Of a stretch of DNA of 64,000 nucleotides, positions 9,326-17,192 are shown in pieces; position 1 is the first letter of the stretch, and each line of letters begins with the position of its first letter. The notes beneath the pieces are model-generated. The model was not told the DNA's origin and did no database searches. It saw only the letters and a list, made by a program, of their open reading frames with translations. The stretch covers positions 620,001 to 684,000 of the forward strand of contig NZ_MKFI01000003.1 in the NCBI RefSeq assembly GCF_001982635.1. Reading direction: 5' to 3'. A program made the translations under genes and the position numbers. This stretch comes from Bradyrhizobium mercantei. Lineage in GTDB: Bacteria; Pseudomonadota; Alphaproteobacteria; Rhizobiales; Xanthobacteraceae.

Positions 9326-10267
9326 CTAGGCCTTGGCCGATCCCTGCCGCGAGGCGATGATGACACCGGCGAGCACCAGCGCGTAGCCGATCAGGTGGAA
9401 TGGCGCGAGCGTCTCGCCGAGCAGCAGGATCGCCATCGCCGAGCCGAACACCGGCACCAGATGGAAGAACGGCGCGGCGCGGTTCGGGCCGATCAGCGCG
9501 ACGCCGCGGTTGAAGAACAGATAGGCGAGCGTGGACGGGAAGATCAGCGTGTAGGCCAGCGTGCCCACCGTCAGCAGGTCGAGCTTCAGCGTCACGCCGT
9601 TGGCGAATTCCCAGACCGCCGCCGGCAGCAACATCATCGCGCCACAGCAGGTGGTGAACGAGATCAGCGAGAGCTGATGGATTTTCGGCCGCCGCGGGAT
9701 CAGGGCCGAATAGAGCCCGAACGACACCAGCGAGGCGCCGAACATGATGTCTCCCCGGTTGAAGGAGATGCTGGCGAGCGCCGAGAAATCGCCGCGCAGG
9801 ATGATGGTCAGCACGCCGGCAAGCGAGATCGCGATGCCGGCAAGCTGCGCAGGCGTCAAGCGCACGCCGAACAGGACGAGCGACCACAGCGCCACGAACA
9901 GCGGGCCCGCCGACTGGATCAAGAGCGCGTTCAGCGCCTCGGTGTATTGCATCGCCCAGTAGGAGATCGCGTTGTTGAAGGCGAAACCGACCGCGGACAA
10001 CAGCAGCATCAGCGGCAGGGCGCTGCGCAGCTTCGGCCAGTCCTCCCTCAAATGCGGCCAGGCGAACGGCAGCAGGATCAGGAAGACGCCGAACCAGCGG
10101 ATCGTGGTCAGCGTGATCGGCGGCACGTGACTGCCGACATGGCGCGCCAGCACGATGTTGGCGGCCCAGAACAACGACGTCAGGCTGAGCAGCAGATAGG
10201 GCTGGTTGTTGAGCCAGTGCAGCGGGGAGCGGCGCGGGGTTGTGGCTGGTGCGGGCAAAGCGGTCAT
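9326..10267 (-). CDS. EamA/DMT-family exporter (paralog 1)
   Basis: This 313-residue inner-membrane protein of the drug/metabolite transporter superfamily is made of two EamA repeats of five helices each. Typical features are the starting WLNNQPYLLLSLTSLFWAAN, the end of the first half near TPAQLAGIAISLAGV, and FPSTLAYLFFNRGV with GPNRAAPFFHLVPVFG in the second half. Members export amino acids or other metabolites; the substrate is unknown. The start was set at ATG 10267 because homology begins there; a longer frame runs into repeat R2. It is a close paralog of the gene at 15495-16421, sharing many identical blocks. Confidence 0.88.
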   Translation of the reverse strand: MTALPAPATTPRRSPLHWLNNQPYLLLSLTSLFWAANIVLARHVGSHVPPITLTTIRWFGVFLILLPFAWPHLREDWPKLRSALPLMLLLSAVGFAFNNAISYWAMQYTEALNALLIQSAGPLFVALWSLVLFGVRLTPAQLAGIAISLAGVLTIILRGDFSALASISFNRGDIMFGASLVSFGLYSALIPRRPKIHQLSLISFTTCCGAMMLLPAAVWEFANGVTLKLDLLTVGTLAYTLIFPSTLAYLFFNRGVALIGPNRAAPFFHLVPVFGSAMAILLLGETLAPFHLIGYALVLAGVIIASRQGSAKA

Positions 10268-10410
10268 TATTGGATGGATGTTGTGCCCGAATCCGCCGCC
10301 GCGACAAGACGAAAGAGCGGATTGGAGCCATGCGCGGCGGTGTCGCAAGGTTGCCGCACCGCCCAATGTGTCATCGCCGGCAAGGGGGGCCGAGTGATGG
10401 AATTGAATTC

Positions 10411-10511
10411 CGTCATCGTGAGGTGCGAGCGGAGCGAGCCTCGAAGGATGCACGGCCCGGCTGGTGGCCGTGCATCCTTCGAGACGCGCTTCGCGCTCCT
10501 CAGGATGACGG
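10411..10511. repeat. Dispersed palindromic repeat, family R2 copy 1
   Basis: The inverted repeat starts CGTCATCGTGAGG and ends CTCCTCAGGATGACGG, with internal arms ATGCACGGCC and GGCCGTGCAT. A second copy is at 11939-12060. It lies in the 278-base gap between the divergently read EamA start and the end of the HD gene; the rest of that gap shows nothing I recognise. Confidence 0.85.
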
Positions 10512-10545
10512 AGATGGTTCTTTTGCGTGGCCCGGCACGCGCCGC

Positions 10546-11391
10546 CTATTTCTGCGGCCCCGACAGCGAGATGTCGCGCTCGGCGCGGAACACGTTGCTG
10601 TAGAGATTGGCGATCCATTGCCGTCCGCTGGAGGTGATGTTGAGGTGGCGGATCGCCTTCTGCACATGCGGCGCGACGCTGTCCCAGTAGAAGCGCGGAT
10701 AGAGGTCGACGAGATCGGCCGGCGAATTGTAGCCGAGCTGGCGGTTCAGTCCGGCCTCCTCGAATTCGAGGTACAGCGCGTTGGCCTTGCGGATGTAATG
10801 GGGATCGCCGAGCTGGCCGATCAGATCGGCGGCCCGCAGCAGGGTGGCCTCCTCACCGAAGTCTTCATCGTCATCAGGGGCGGTGAGCGGAAAGCGCGTG
10901 CCCTCGATGGCGCGTACGATGCGCTCCTTGTCGAGCAGGTCGACGCCCTTGAGCCGCTCCATCACGAAGATCTTGGAGCGGTCGACGTGATAGGACATCA
11001 GCGCCGCATCCGAAGCACCGCGCGGCAGGATCACCTTGCGGCCGTCGGGATCGACCAGATAGCCGTTCTGGTCGTCGGCATCGAACAGCCCGCGCACATA
11101 GCCGATGTCATGGGTGAGGCAGGCGATGATGACATGCGCGTAATCCTCGGCGCTCATGTGCGAGTGCAGCGCGCGGCCGCGCAGGATGGCGTGGCCGGCC
11201 AGCGTCACCAGCATGGTGTGCTCGACATTGTGATAGAGCGCGTCGCTGTTGCCGATGCATTCGAGCGCGATCCGCGCGATCGAGGGCACCATTTCCACGA
11301 GCTGGGTCTGCGAGGAGCCGAACCGGCGCTGCATGTACTCGCCGAGGAATTTGCCGAGCGCATCGGCCGCAAGTTCGGGAAGGGTCATCAC
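10546..11391 (-). CDS. HD-domain metal-dependent phosphohydrolase
   Basis: This 281-residue protein contains the HD-type metal site: His54 in ALYHNVEH, the pair His94-Asp95 in CLTHDIGY, and a downstream Asp near residue 180 (LLRAADLIGQLGD). This arrangement fits the metal-dependent phosphohydrolase superfamily, which acts on nucleotides and cyclic dinucleotides. There is no signal peptide and no partner sensor domain. It is a lone minus-strand gene between two repeats and unrelated neighbours. The substrate is not deducible. Confidence 0.8.
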   Translation of the reverse strand: MMTLPELAADALGKFLGEYMQRRFGSSQTQLVEMVPSIARIALECIGNSDALYHNVEHTMLVTLAGHAILRGRALHSHMSAEDYAHVIIACLTHDIGYVRGLFDADDQNGYLVDPDGRKVILPRGASDAALMSYHVDRSKIFVMERLKGVDLLDKERIVRAIEGTRFPLTAPDDDEDFGEEATLLRAADLIGQLGDPHYIRKANALYLEFEEAGLNRQLGYNSPADLVDLYPRFYWDSVAPHVQKAIRHLNITSSGRQWIANLYSNVFRAERDISLSGPQK

Positions 11392-11535
11392 GGCATTGAC
11401 CTCCGAGATCGGGTGGTGAGCTTACGGCCTGCCAGCATTTCAGGGTAGTCCCGCGATGTGACATAATGTTTGCGGCCGGGCCGATCCGGCCCGTGGTGTG
11501 GCCGTATTGATTGCGGATTTGGCCGGGAGCTGGTG

Positions 11536-11949
11536 ATGGGTGTCGATCTCCTGAACGTCAGAGGGCTGGGCGAGCTGGATCAAGCGGCTCCGGTCGTGAT
11601 GGTCAACCTGATGCGGTTTCGCGCGCACTCGCTCGACGGCGACGGCTCGGGCTGGGATGCCTATCTGCGCTACAGCGCGCTCACCGTCCCGATGATCAAG
11701 GCGCGCGGCGGCACGCTGCTGTGGACCGGCAGCGCCGAGACGGTCGCGCTCGGCGAGCCGGCCGGCCAGCAATGGGATTATCTCGCGCTGGTCTACTATC
11801 CGAGCGTTGCGGCCTTCATCGACATGATGACCTCGGCCGACTACGAAACCCGCTGCGACCCGCATCGCCGCAACGGCTGCGAGGAGCACGTCATCATCGC
11901 CACGCGCGAGGCCTACAGCAAGTTCAAGCCTACAAATCCGTCACCCTGA
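11536..11949 (+). CDS. DUF1330-like small protein
   Basis: This 137-residue protein begins near MGVDLLNVRG and has the ferredoxin-like alpha/beta-barrel (ABM) pattern: PVVMVNLMRFR, then a central GGTLLWTGSAE, then WDYLALVYYPSVAAFIDMM. This matches DUF1330-type proteins, which are dimeric and of uncertain function. ATG 11536 has GGGAG about 8 bases upstream; a longer frame from 11470 lacks a ribosome site. The last codons and the stop (ending NPSP) lie inside repeat R2, so the C-terminus has probably been altered by the repeat. Confidence 0.72.
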   Translation: MGVDLLNVRGLGELDQAAPVVMVNLMRFRAHSLDGDGSGWDAYLRYSALTVPMIKARGGTLLWTGSAETVALGEPAGQQWDYLALVYYPSVAAFIDMMTSADYETRCDPHRRNGCEEHVIIATREAYSKFKPTNPSP

Positions 11950-12060
11950 GGAGCGCGAAGCGCGTCTCGAAGGGTCGACGGCCCGAGTGTGGCCGATTCA
12001 TCCTTCGAGGCTCGCCCAGCGGCGCAATTGCGCCGCAAGGCTCGCACCTCAGGATGACGG
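11939..12060. repeat. Dispersed palindromic repeat, family R2 copy 2
   Basis: This is a second copy of the element at 10411-10511, beginning CGTCACCCTGAGGAGCGCG and ending CCTCAGGATGACGG. It separates two convergent genes and contains the stop codon of each (at 11947-11949 and 12049-12051). It may also act as a two-way terminator. Confidence 0.85.
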
Positions 12061-12666
12061 GTTTGACAATCCTGCAAGCACCGCACGGCAGGCCGCCTGC
12101 ACCAGCCGGCAGACCTCGTCCCGCGACCGCCCGGCGCTCAGCGAGGCAAAGGTCGGATAGCTGGTCAGCGCGAAGATCAGATCGACTGCGTCCTTGCGGG
12201 CCTGCGGTGACGCGCTCTTGCCCGCGATGCGGTCGATCAATCCGGTGAGGCCGCGGCGGCGGCGCTCGTTGCGCTCGCGCACGGCCTCGGCGAATTCGGG
12301 ATCGGTCGCCATCGCGTCGTGCAGCCGGCCGACCGCGGTATCGCGGCTCCAGAAGCCGCAGAAGATCTCGATCATGCGGTCGAGCGCGGCGCGCGGGTCG
12401 GCCATCGTCATGGCGTCGGCGAGCTGATGCAGGCCGCCGTGGCGGGCGATCTCGTCGAACACGGCCTCGAGCAGCCCGCGCCGCGAGCCGAACTGGTTGT
12501 AGACGGTCAGCCGCGTCACGCCGGCGGCCTTCGCCACCGTATCGAGCGAGAAGCGCGCGATGCTCTCGCCCTCGCGCAGCGTGCGCGAGGCGGCCTCAAT
12601 CACCCGCTCGCGCGTCTCGGCGGCAGCCGCGCTGCGGACCGGGCTCACATAGCTGCGCGGCGGCAT
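12049..12666 (-). CDS. TetR-family transcriptional regulator
   Basis: This is a 205-residue repressor-type protein. The helix-turn-helix domain spans about residues 15-62, with the motif DTVAKAAGVTRLTVYNQFGS. The all-helical ligand-binding domain follows. It is divergent from the small membrane protein at 12741, and a perfect 15-base dyad lies in the 74 bases between the two starts, so it likely represses that gene and itself. Its stop lies inside repeat R2. The inducer is unknown. Confidence 0.88.
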   Translation of the reverse strand: MPPRSYVSPVRSAAAAETRERVIEAASRTLREGESIARFSLDTVAKAAGVTRLTVYNQFGSRRGLLEAVFDEIARHGGLHQLADAMTMADPRAALDRMIEIFCGFWSRDTAVGRLHDAMATDPEFAEAVRERNERRRRGLTGLIDRIAGKSASPQARKDAVDLIFALTSYPTFASLSAGRSRDEVCRLVQAACRAVLAGLSNPSS

Positions 12667-12694
12667 CGGTTTGCCTTGCTTTCGTCAGATTGAT

Positions 12695-12709
12695 TATACA
12701 TTATGTATA
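12695..12709. promoter_or_regulatory. TetR operator candidate
   Basis: TATACAT-T-ATGTATA is a perfect 15-base palindrome in an A+T-rich patch between the divergent TetR and membrane-protein genes. Size and place suit a TetR-family operator covering both promoters. Confidence 0.6.
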
Positions 12710-12740
12710 TCTAATTTCCAATGCCGTTTGGAGCGTCATC

Positions 12741-13145
12741 ATGCAGACCGCCCTCATCATAGCCTTGTCTCTTCACATCCTGTCATCGGTGTTTTGGGCC
12801 GGCTCGAGCTTCACTTTGGCGCGCACCGGCGGCCTCGGCGGCGAAAAGCTGCTGTTTCCGCAAATCGGGGCCGCAACGGTTGCGATCGTGACCGGCGCCA
12901 CGCTGTGGCGCCTGGTCCATGAAGGCTCGTTTGCGCTGTCGGAGCAGATCCTGGCCGGCGGCGCGATCGCAGCACTTGCCGCGATTGCGGTGCAGATCAT
13001 CGTCGGCGGAGGCGCGGTCCGGCAGCTGCGCAATGGCGCGGCCGACATGTCAGCGGCGCGGTCGCGGCTGGCGGCGGCGCAACGCATCGCGGCGGGCCTG
13101 CTCGCGATCACCGCGCTCTGCATGGGCGCGGCGCGCTATGCGTGA
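12741..13145 (+). CDS. Small integral membrane protein
   Basis: This 134-residue protein has four predicted membrane helices (about residues 3-20, 40-58, 70-90 and 113-132) and little else. The early HILSSVFWAGSSFTLAR recalls heme- or copper-linked small membrane proteins with a conserved His and Trp, but no family is certain. ATG 12741 has GGAG 8 bases upstream; a longer frame starting at 12690 would begin inside the operator region. It is probably repressed by the divergent TetR. The stop overlaps the edge of composite repeat R3. Confidence 0.65.
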   Translation: MQTALIIALSLHILSSVFWAGSSFTLARTGGLGGEKLLFPQIGAATVAIVTGATLWRLVHEGSFALSEQILAGGAIAALAAIAVQIIVGGGAVRQLRNGAADMSAARSRLAAAQRIAAGLLAITALCMGAARYA

Positions 13146-13240
13146 GCCGTTCCGATAGCGTCGGAACGGGGCTCCAGATTCTTGCTTGACGCGCTTTCTT
13201 CACGCGAACCGGTATCCACATCGCTCGAAAACGCTCTAGA
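13144..13240. repeat. Composite repeat R3, copy A
   Basis: This two-part element has a variable hairpin (CCGTTCCGA, TAGCG, TCGGAACGG) followed by GGCTCCAGATTCTTG, and a conserved block containing TTCTTCACGCGAACCGGTAT and CGCTCGAAAACGCT. Related copies are at 39340-39442, 42800-42901 and 45990-46042. It holds the stop codons of both convergent flanking genes. Confidence 0.85.
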
Positions 13241-14468
13241 ATTTCCGCACCAGATCCGGCGTGATCTCTTTCAGGCTGCGGATGCCGAGCAGCGCGAGGT
13301 CGCGGTCGATCTCGGCATGCAGCAGCGAGATCGCGCGCGACACGCCGGCCTCGCCGGCGACCACGGCCGCATACAGGAAGGGACGGCCGACCCAGACGAA
13401 ATCAGCACCCAGCGCCAGCGCCTTGATCACGTCGGTGCCGCGGCGGATGCCGCCGTCGACCATCACGGTCATGCCGCCCTTCTGCGCCGCGATCTCCGGC
13501 AGCGTGCGCAAGCCGGAGACGGTGTAGTCGAGCTGGCGGCCGCCATGGTTGGAGACCATCACGCCGTCGCAGCCGTGCTCGCGCGCCAGCCGGGCATCTT
13601 CCGGCGAGATCAGTCCCTTGACCACGAGCTTGCCGTTCCAGCGCTTGCGGATCAGCTCGACATGCTTCCAGGCCAGCTGATCGCGGCTGCCGATGTTGCG
13701 CATCAGGTTCTTGGACAGCACCGGCGGGCCCTGCTTGGCGTCCATGTTCTCGAAATGCGGCATGCCGTGGTTGAACACGGTGCGCGCCCAGGTGTTCAGC
13801 AGCCAGTCCGGATGGGTGATGGTGTCCCAGAACACCCGCGGCGTGATCGCCAGCGGCACCTGGAAGCCGTTGCGGATATTGTTCTCGCGGTTGGGCGGCA
13901 CCGGCACGTCGGCGGTGACGACGAAGGTGTCGTAACCGGCGGCTGCGACCCGATCGACCAGCGGCTCGATCCGCTCGGGCAGGCCGGCGAGATAGGCCTG
14001 GTACCAGGCCTGCTGGTTAGCGGCGCGGACGTCCTCCAGTGTGATCAGCGAGGAGGCCGAGAGGATCATCGGGACATTGGCGGCGGCCGCTGCGCGCGCC
14101 AGCACGATATCGCCGCGATAGGCGCACAGCGCAGACGAGCCCATCGGCGGAATCCCGAACGGCGAGGCGTAGCTCTTGCCGAACAGCGTCGTGGTCTGGT
14201 CGCGGCCGGAGACGTCCTTCAGCACCCGCGGCACGAAGCCGTATTCCTCGAACGCCCTGCGATTGTCTGACCGGGCCATATCGGTCTCGGCGCCGCCGGA
14301 GATGTAGCCGTAGAGGAATTTCGGCAGCAGCCGCCGCGCCTGCGGCTCGAAATCGTCGAGCGTGAGATAGCGCCGCAAATGCCGGGGCACGGCGGGCGCG
14401 GCGCGGTTGACGGTTGCGGGCGGCGGGGAAGGGGCTGCGGTCCGGTCGTGCACGTCGGGCGTTTCCAT
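13236..14468 (-). CDS. FMN-dependent alpha-hydroxyacid oxidase/dehydrogenase
   Basis: This 410-residue enzyme of the L-lactate dehydrogenase/glycolate oxidase family oxidises L-2-hydroxy acids with FMN. The catalytic histidine lies in MVSNHGGRQLD, the FMN phosphate site in MVDGGIRRGTDVIKAL, and an early GAETDMARSDNRRAFEEYGF segment is typical of the family. The length fits membrane-linked LldD-type enzymes, but no membrane insert is evident. Start is ATG 14468 or 14447-14489 region; 14468 follows a purine-rich stretch, and ATG 14489 would add seven residues. The stop lies at the edge of repeat R3. The neighbour upstream is an MlaD-like gene, with no clear functional link. Confidence 0.88.
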   Translation of the reverse strand: METPDVHDRTAAPSPPPATVNRAAPAVPRHLRRYLTLDDFEPQARRLLPKFLYGYISGGAETDMARSDNRRAFEEYGFVPRVLKDVSGRDQTTTLFGKSYASPFGIPPMGSSALCAYRGDIVLARAAAAANVPMILSASSLITLEDVRAANQQAWYQAYLAGLPERIEPLVDRVAAAGYDTFVVTADVPVPPNRENNIRNGFQVPLAITPRVFWDTITHPDWLLNTWARTVFNHGMPHFENMDAKQGPPVLSKNLMRNIGSRDQLAWKHVELIRKRWNGKLVVKGLISPEDARLAREHGCDGVMVSNHGGRQLDYTVSGLRTLPEIAAQKGGMTVMVDGGIRRGTDVIKALALGADFVWVGRPFLYAAVVAGEAGVSRAISLLHAEIDRDLALLGIRSLKEITPDLVRKF

Positions 14469-14493
14469 TGTTCTTGGTTCTTGACGCATCCAG

Positions 14494-14593
14494 TCTAAAG
14501 CACGAACCCGACGGGTGCGAAGCGGTTTTGCCTCGCGGCAAGCGCGGAACGCGTTGCGCGGAGATCATGGTTCAACACAGGGGCTGAAGCGCG
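14494..14593. repeat. Dispersed repeat R4, copy 1
   Basis: The element contains GTGCGAAGCGGTTTTGCCTC and GCGGAACGCGTTGCGCGGAG, followed by ATCATGGTTCAA. A fuller copy is at 45120-45257 and a shortened form at 33439-33488. Confidence 0.75.
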
Positions 14594-14603
14594 CTGATAT
14601 GCC

Positions 14604-15413
14604 TTAGCGCCTGGCGGCGGGGCCGACAAATTTCTGGTTGAATTGGTTGACGGACTGGCTGACGTCGCTGAGGGTCTTGCGGGTCTCGGCGATCATGGCG
14701 CCGGATTTCTTGTCAAAACTCTGGATCAGCTCGCGCAGCGAGATCACGGTCGGCAGCAGCTCGCCGCCATATTTGTCGCTGCCGAAGCTCTTCAGGAACT
14801 TGTCGGCCGAATCCATCTTGGCGTCGACCGCGCTGATGCCGTCGTCGGCGGCGTCGATGAAGCCGGCGATCAGCTCGCCATTGCCCGACAGCGAGTTGGT
14901 GAAATTCTCGAGCCCGAGCAGCGAGTCCTTGATGTCGGCTTCGTTCTCGGTGATGACGCGATCGACATTGCGCAGCGCGACCCGCAGCTTCTCCTGGATC
15001 CCCATGGTGCCTTCGGCGTCGGCGGTCAGCTCGGGAATGCCGTCGGCGCCGACCGCAGGCGGCGGAGCATCGTCGGTGCCGCCGGTAAACGAGATCGAGG
15101 CGATCCCGGTCAGGCCCTGGAATTCGAGACCGGCCTGGGTGTCCTTCTTGATCGGGGCGTTGCCCTCGATCCGCGTCATCGCCACCACGCGGTGACGGTC
15201 GAGCCTGATCGACACCACCTCGCCGATCCGCACGCCGGCGAAGTTGACGCTGGCGCCGCGGCGCAGGCCGGAGGCCGAGCCCTCGAAGATGACGCGGAAC
15301 GGCACCATCCGCTTGATGCCGGCATAGCGCTGATAGCCCAGCCAGCCGCCGAGCGAGCCGGCGATCAGGGCCAGCGTCAGGGTGCCGATCACGAGATTGC
15401 TGGCGCGCGCCAT
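14604..15413 (-). CDS. MlaD-like MCE-domain protein
   Basis: This 269-residue inner-membrane-anchored protein has an N-terminal helix (about residues 7-27), one MCE domain (about 38-115, with GLRRGASVNFAGVRIGEV and the central hydrophobic GLEFQGLTGIASISF), and a long helical tail. MCE proteins form hexameric rings that carry lipids across the periplasm, usually with an MlaE permease and MlaF ATPase. Neither partner is encoded nearby, so this is an orphan subunit that would have to use partners from elsewhere. Neighbours are an EamA exporter (upstream, same strand) and a flavin oxidase (downstream). Confidence 0.85.
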   Translation of the reverse strand: MARASNLVIGTLTLALIAGSLGGWLGYQRYAGIKRMVPFRVIFEGSASGLRRGASVNFAGVRIGEVVSIRLDRHRVVAMTRIEGNAPIKKDTQAGLEFQGLTGIASISFTGGTDDAPPPAVGADGIPELTADAEGTMGIQEKLRVALRNVDRVITENEADIKDSLLGLENFTNSLSGNGELIAGFIDAADDGISAVDAKMDSADKFLKSFGSDKYGGELLPTVISLRELIQSFDKKSGAMIAETRKTLSDVSQSVNQFNQKFVGPAARR

Positions 15414-15494
15414 GCGTTGGGACCTGTCCGCGAAGAGACGTCAAGAGATAGCGGATTTGCCGCCGATAGTCACCGCGCCTCGCGCGGGCCGGAA

Positions 15495-16421
15495 TCAGGC
15501 CGACTGCTTGCGCGATGCCGCGAAGACGCCGGCCAACACCAGCGCGAAGCCGACGAAATGGAAGGCCTGCGGGTGCTCGCCGATGAACACGATCGACATG
15601 ATGGTGCCGAACACCGGAACCATGTGGAAGAACGGCGCGGCGCGGTTGGCGCCGATCAGCTGCACCCCGCGGTTGAAGCACAGATAGGCCAGTGTCGAGG
15701 GGAACACCGCGACATAGAACAGCGACAGCAGGTTGTTGGTGGTGAGCTGCATCACCGGGCGTGCGCCGAGTTCCCAGATGAAGAACGGGATCAGGACCAG
15801 CGCGCCGCAGCCGAAGGTGAAGGCCGCAACCGAGAGGCCGTGGATTTTCGGCCGCTTCAAGGTCAGCACCGAATACAGCGCGAAGATCACCAGCGCGACG
15901 GTGAAGATCAGGTCGCCCTTGTTGAAGTCGATCTTCGACAGCGTCGTGAGATCGCCGTGCAACAGGATGACCAGCACGCCGCACAACGACAGCGACACGC
16001 CGAACAGCTGCGCCAGCGACAGCCGCGTGCCGAGCAGGATCAGCGACCACAGCGCGACGATGAGCGGCGCCGCCGATTGCAGCAGCAGCGTGTTGAGCGC
16101 CTGGGTGTGCTCGAGCGCCCAGTATTGCAGCGTGTTGAAGGCGCTGATGCCGGTGATCGACAGCAGCACCATGATGCCGAGATTGTTGCGGATCGCGGGC
16201 CAGTCGCGGACCAGGTGCTTCCAGGCAAACGGCAGGATGATCAGGAAAGCCGCCGACCAGCGCAGGAACGACAGCGTCACCGGCGGAATGTGGCCGGCGG
16301 CGAGCCGGCCGACGATCGCATTGCCGGCCCAGCACATCGCGGTGATGCAGAGCAGGAGATACGGCTGGTTGGCGATCCAGGAGCCGGAGGCAGGCGTTGC
16401 GGTGGAATCGGAGGCAGACAT
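15495..16421 (-). CDS. EamA/DMT-family exporter (paralog 2)
   Basis: This 308-residue ten-helix membrane exporter is built from two EamA repeats. Recognisable blocks are WIANQPYLLLCITAMCWAGN at the start and FPSTLAYLCFNRGV with GANRAAPFFHMVPVFG in the second repeat. It closely resembles the protein at 9326-10267 over its whole length and is probably an old duplicate. Transport substrate is unknown. The downstream gene is the MlaD-like protein, 81 bases away on the same strand, so the two may share a transcript. Confidence 0.88.
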   Translation of the reverse strand: MSASDSTATPASGSWIANQPYLLLCITAMCWAGNAIVGRLAAGHIPPVTLSFLRWSAAFLIILPFAWKHLVRDWPAIRNNLGIMVLLSITGISAFNTLQYWALEHTQALNTLLLQSAAPLIVALWSLILLGTRLSLAQLFGVSLSLCGVLVILLHGDLTTLSKIDFNKGDLIFTVALVIFALYSVLTLKRPKIHGLSVAAFTFGCGALVLIPFFIWELGARPVMQLTTNNLLSLFYVAVFPSTLAYLCFNRGVQLIGANRAAPFFHMVPVFGTIMSIVFIGEHPQAFHFVGFALVLAGVFAASRKQSA

Positions 16422-16612
16422 TCGATGAGGCCCGGGTTCACGACGCCGCGGCCCGCCCGGCTGATGGCGCCGGGCCGGAATGGATCTCCCCGGCTCCTGT
16501 CACAGACACGGATTTCGCCATTCCATCAATGGGGATCGACGCATCGCGACCATGCACGAAGTCCCCTTTCACGGGCTCCCGCGGTGGTTCGGCAGGGTCC
16601 GTCCGCGGGCCG

Positions 16613-17002
16613 CTATCCGGCTCCCGGCGGCGTGGTCTGGCGTTTGACGATCTGCTCGGCGAGCTCGATCAGGATCCGCTTGGTGTCGGGGTCCTGCACG
16701 TCGCGGAACACCCGCAGCATGCGCAGCTCGAGCAGCGACTGTAGCGATTCCGCGGTCTGGCCACCGCCGTGCGCGGGCGCGGTCGTGGCGGTCCGCCGAT
16801 TGAGCATGTCGGCGGCGATCCCGAGCATCTCGGCGACGGTCGCCAGGCGGCCGGTATCGACCTTCACCGTGCCGTTGACGCCGTTCTTTTGCAGGGCGGC
16901 TCCGGCGCACAGGATCTCGGCGAGATCGGCCTGCGACAGCCCGATTTCGCGCCAACGCGCCTGCACCAGTTGATCGATCTGGTCGTCCTGCGATGTGCTC
17001 AT
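16613..17002 (-). CDS. Small protein with XRE-like helix-turn-helix
   Basis: This 129-residue soluble protein has an N-terminal stretch that reads like an XRE helix-turn-helix (WREIGLSQADLAEIL, then RLATVAEMLGIAADML) with a longer linker than usual. A charged C-terminal helical region follows (LLELRMLRVFRDVQDPD). It may bind DNA or regulate another protein. It lies 190 bases downstream of luxR on the same strand and may belong to the quorum-sensing locus. The 190 bases on each side contain no further gene I can see. Confidence 0.6.
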   Translation of the reverse strand: MSTSQDDQIDQLVQARWREIGLSQADLAEILCAGAALQKNGVNGTVKVDTGRLATVAEMLGIAADMLNRRTATTAPAHGGGQTAESLQSLLELRMLRVFRDVQDPDTKRILIELAEQIVKRQTTPPGAG

Positions 17003-17192
17003 GGTGCGTTCAGACGATCTCCGTCCGCCTCAGCCTTATTATCAAGACCGTGCCCGAATGCAATCAGGGCGCGATCGACGAGACAAACCCAACCGGGATG
17101 TGTGACCTCGCCACATATCTCCGCATGTCCTGCTCGCGAGGCGATGCCGCGGACGCAGCCCCGGGAATGCTGCGATGGCTGCGCGGCGCCGC

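Noticed and set aside
14643..16973. A 776-codon plus-strand frame across MlaD-like and EamA genes
   Set aside because: It is antisense to three supported genes and lacks homology and a ribosome site.
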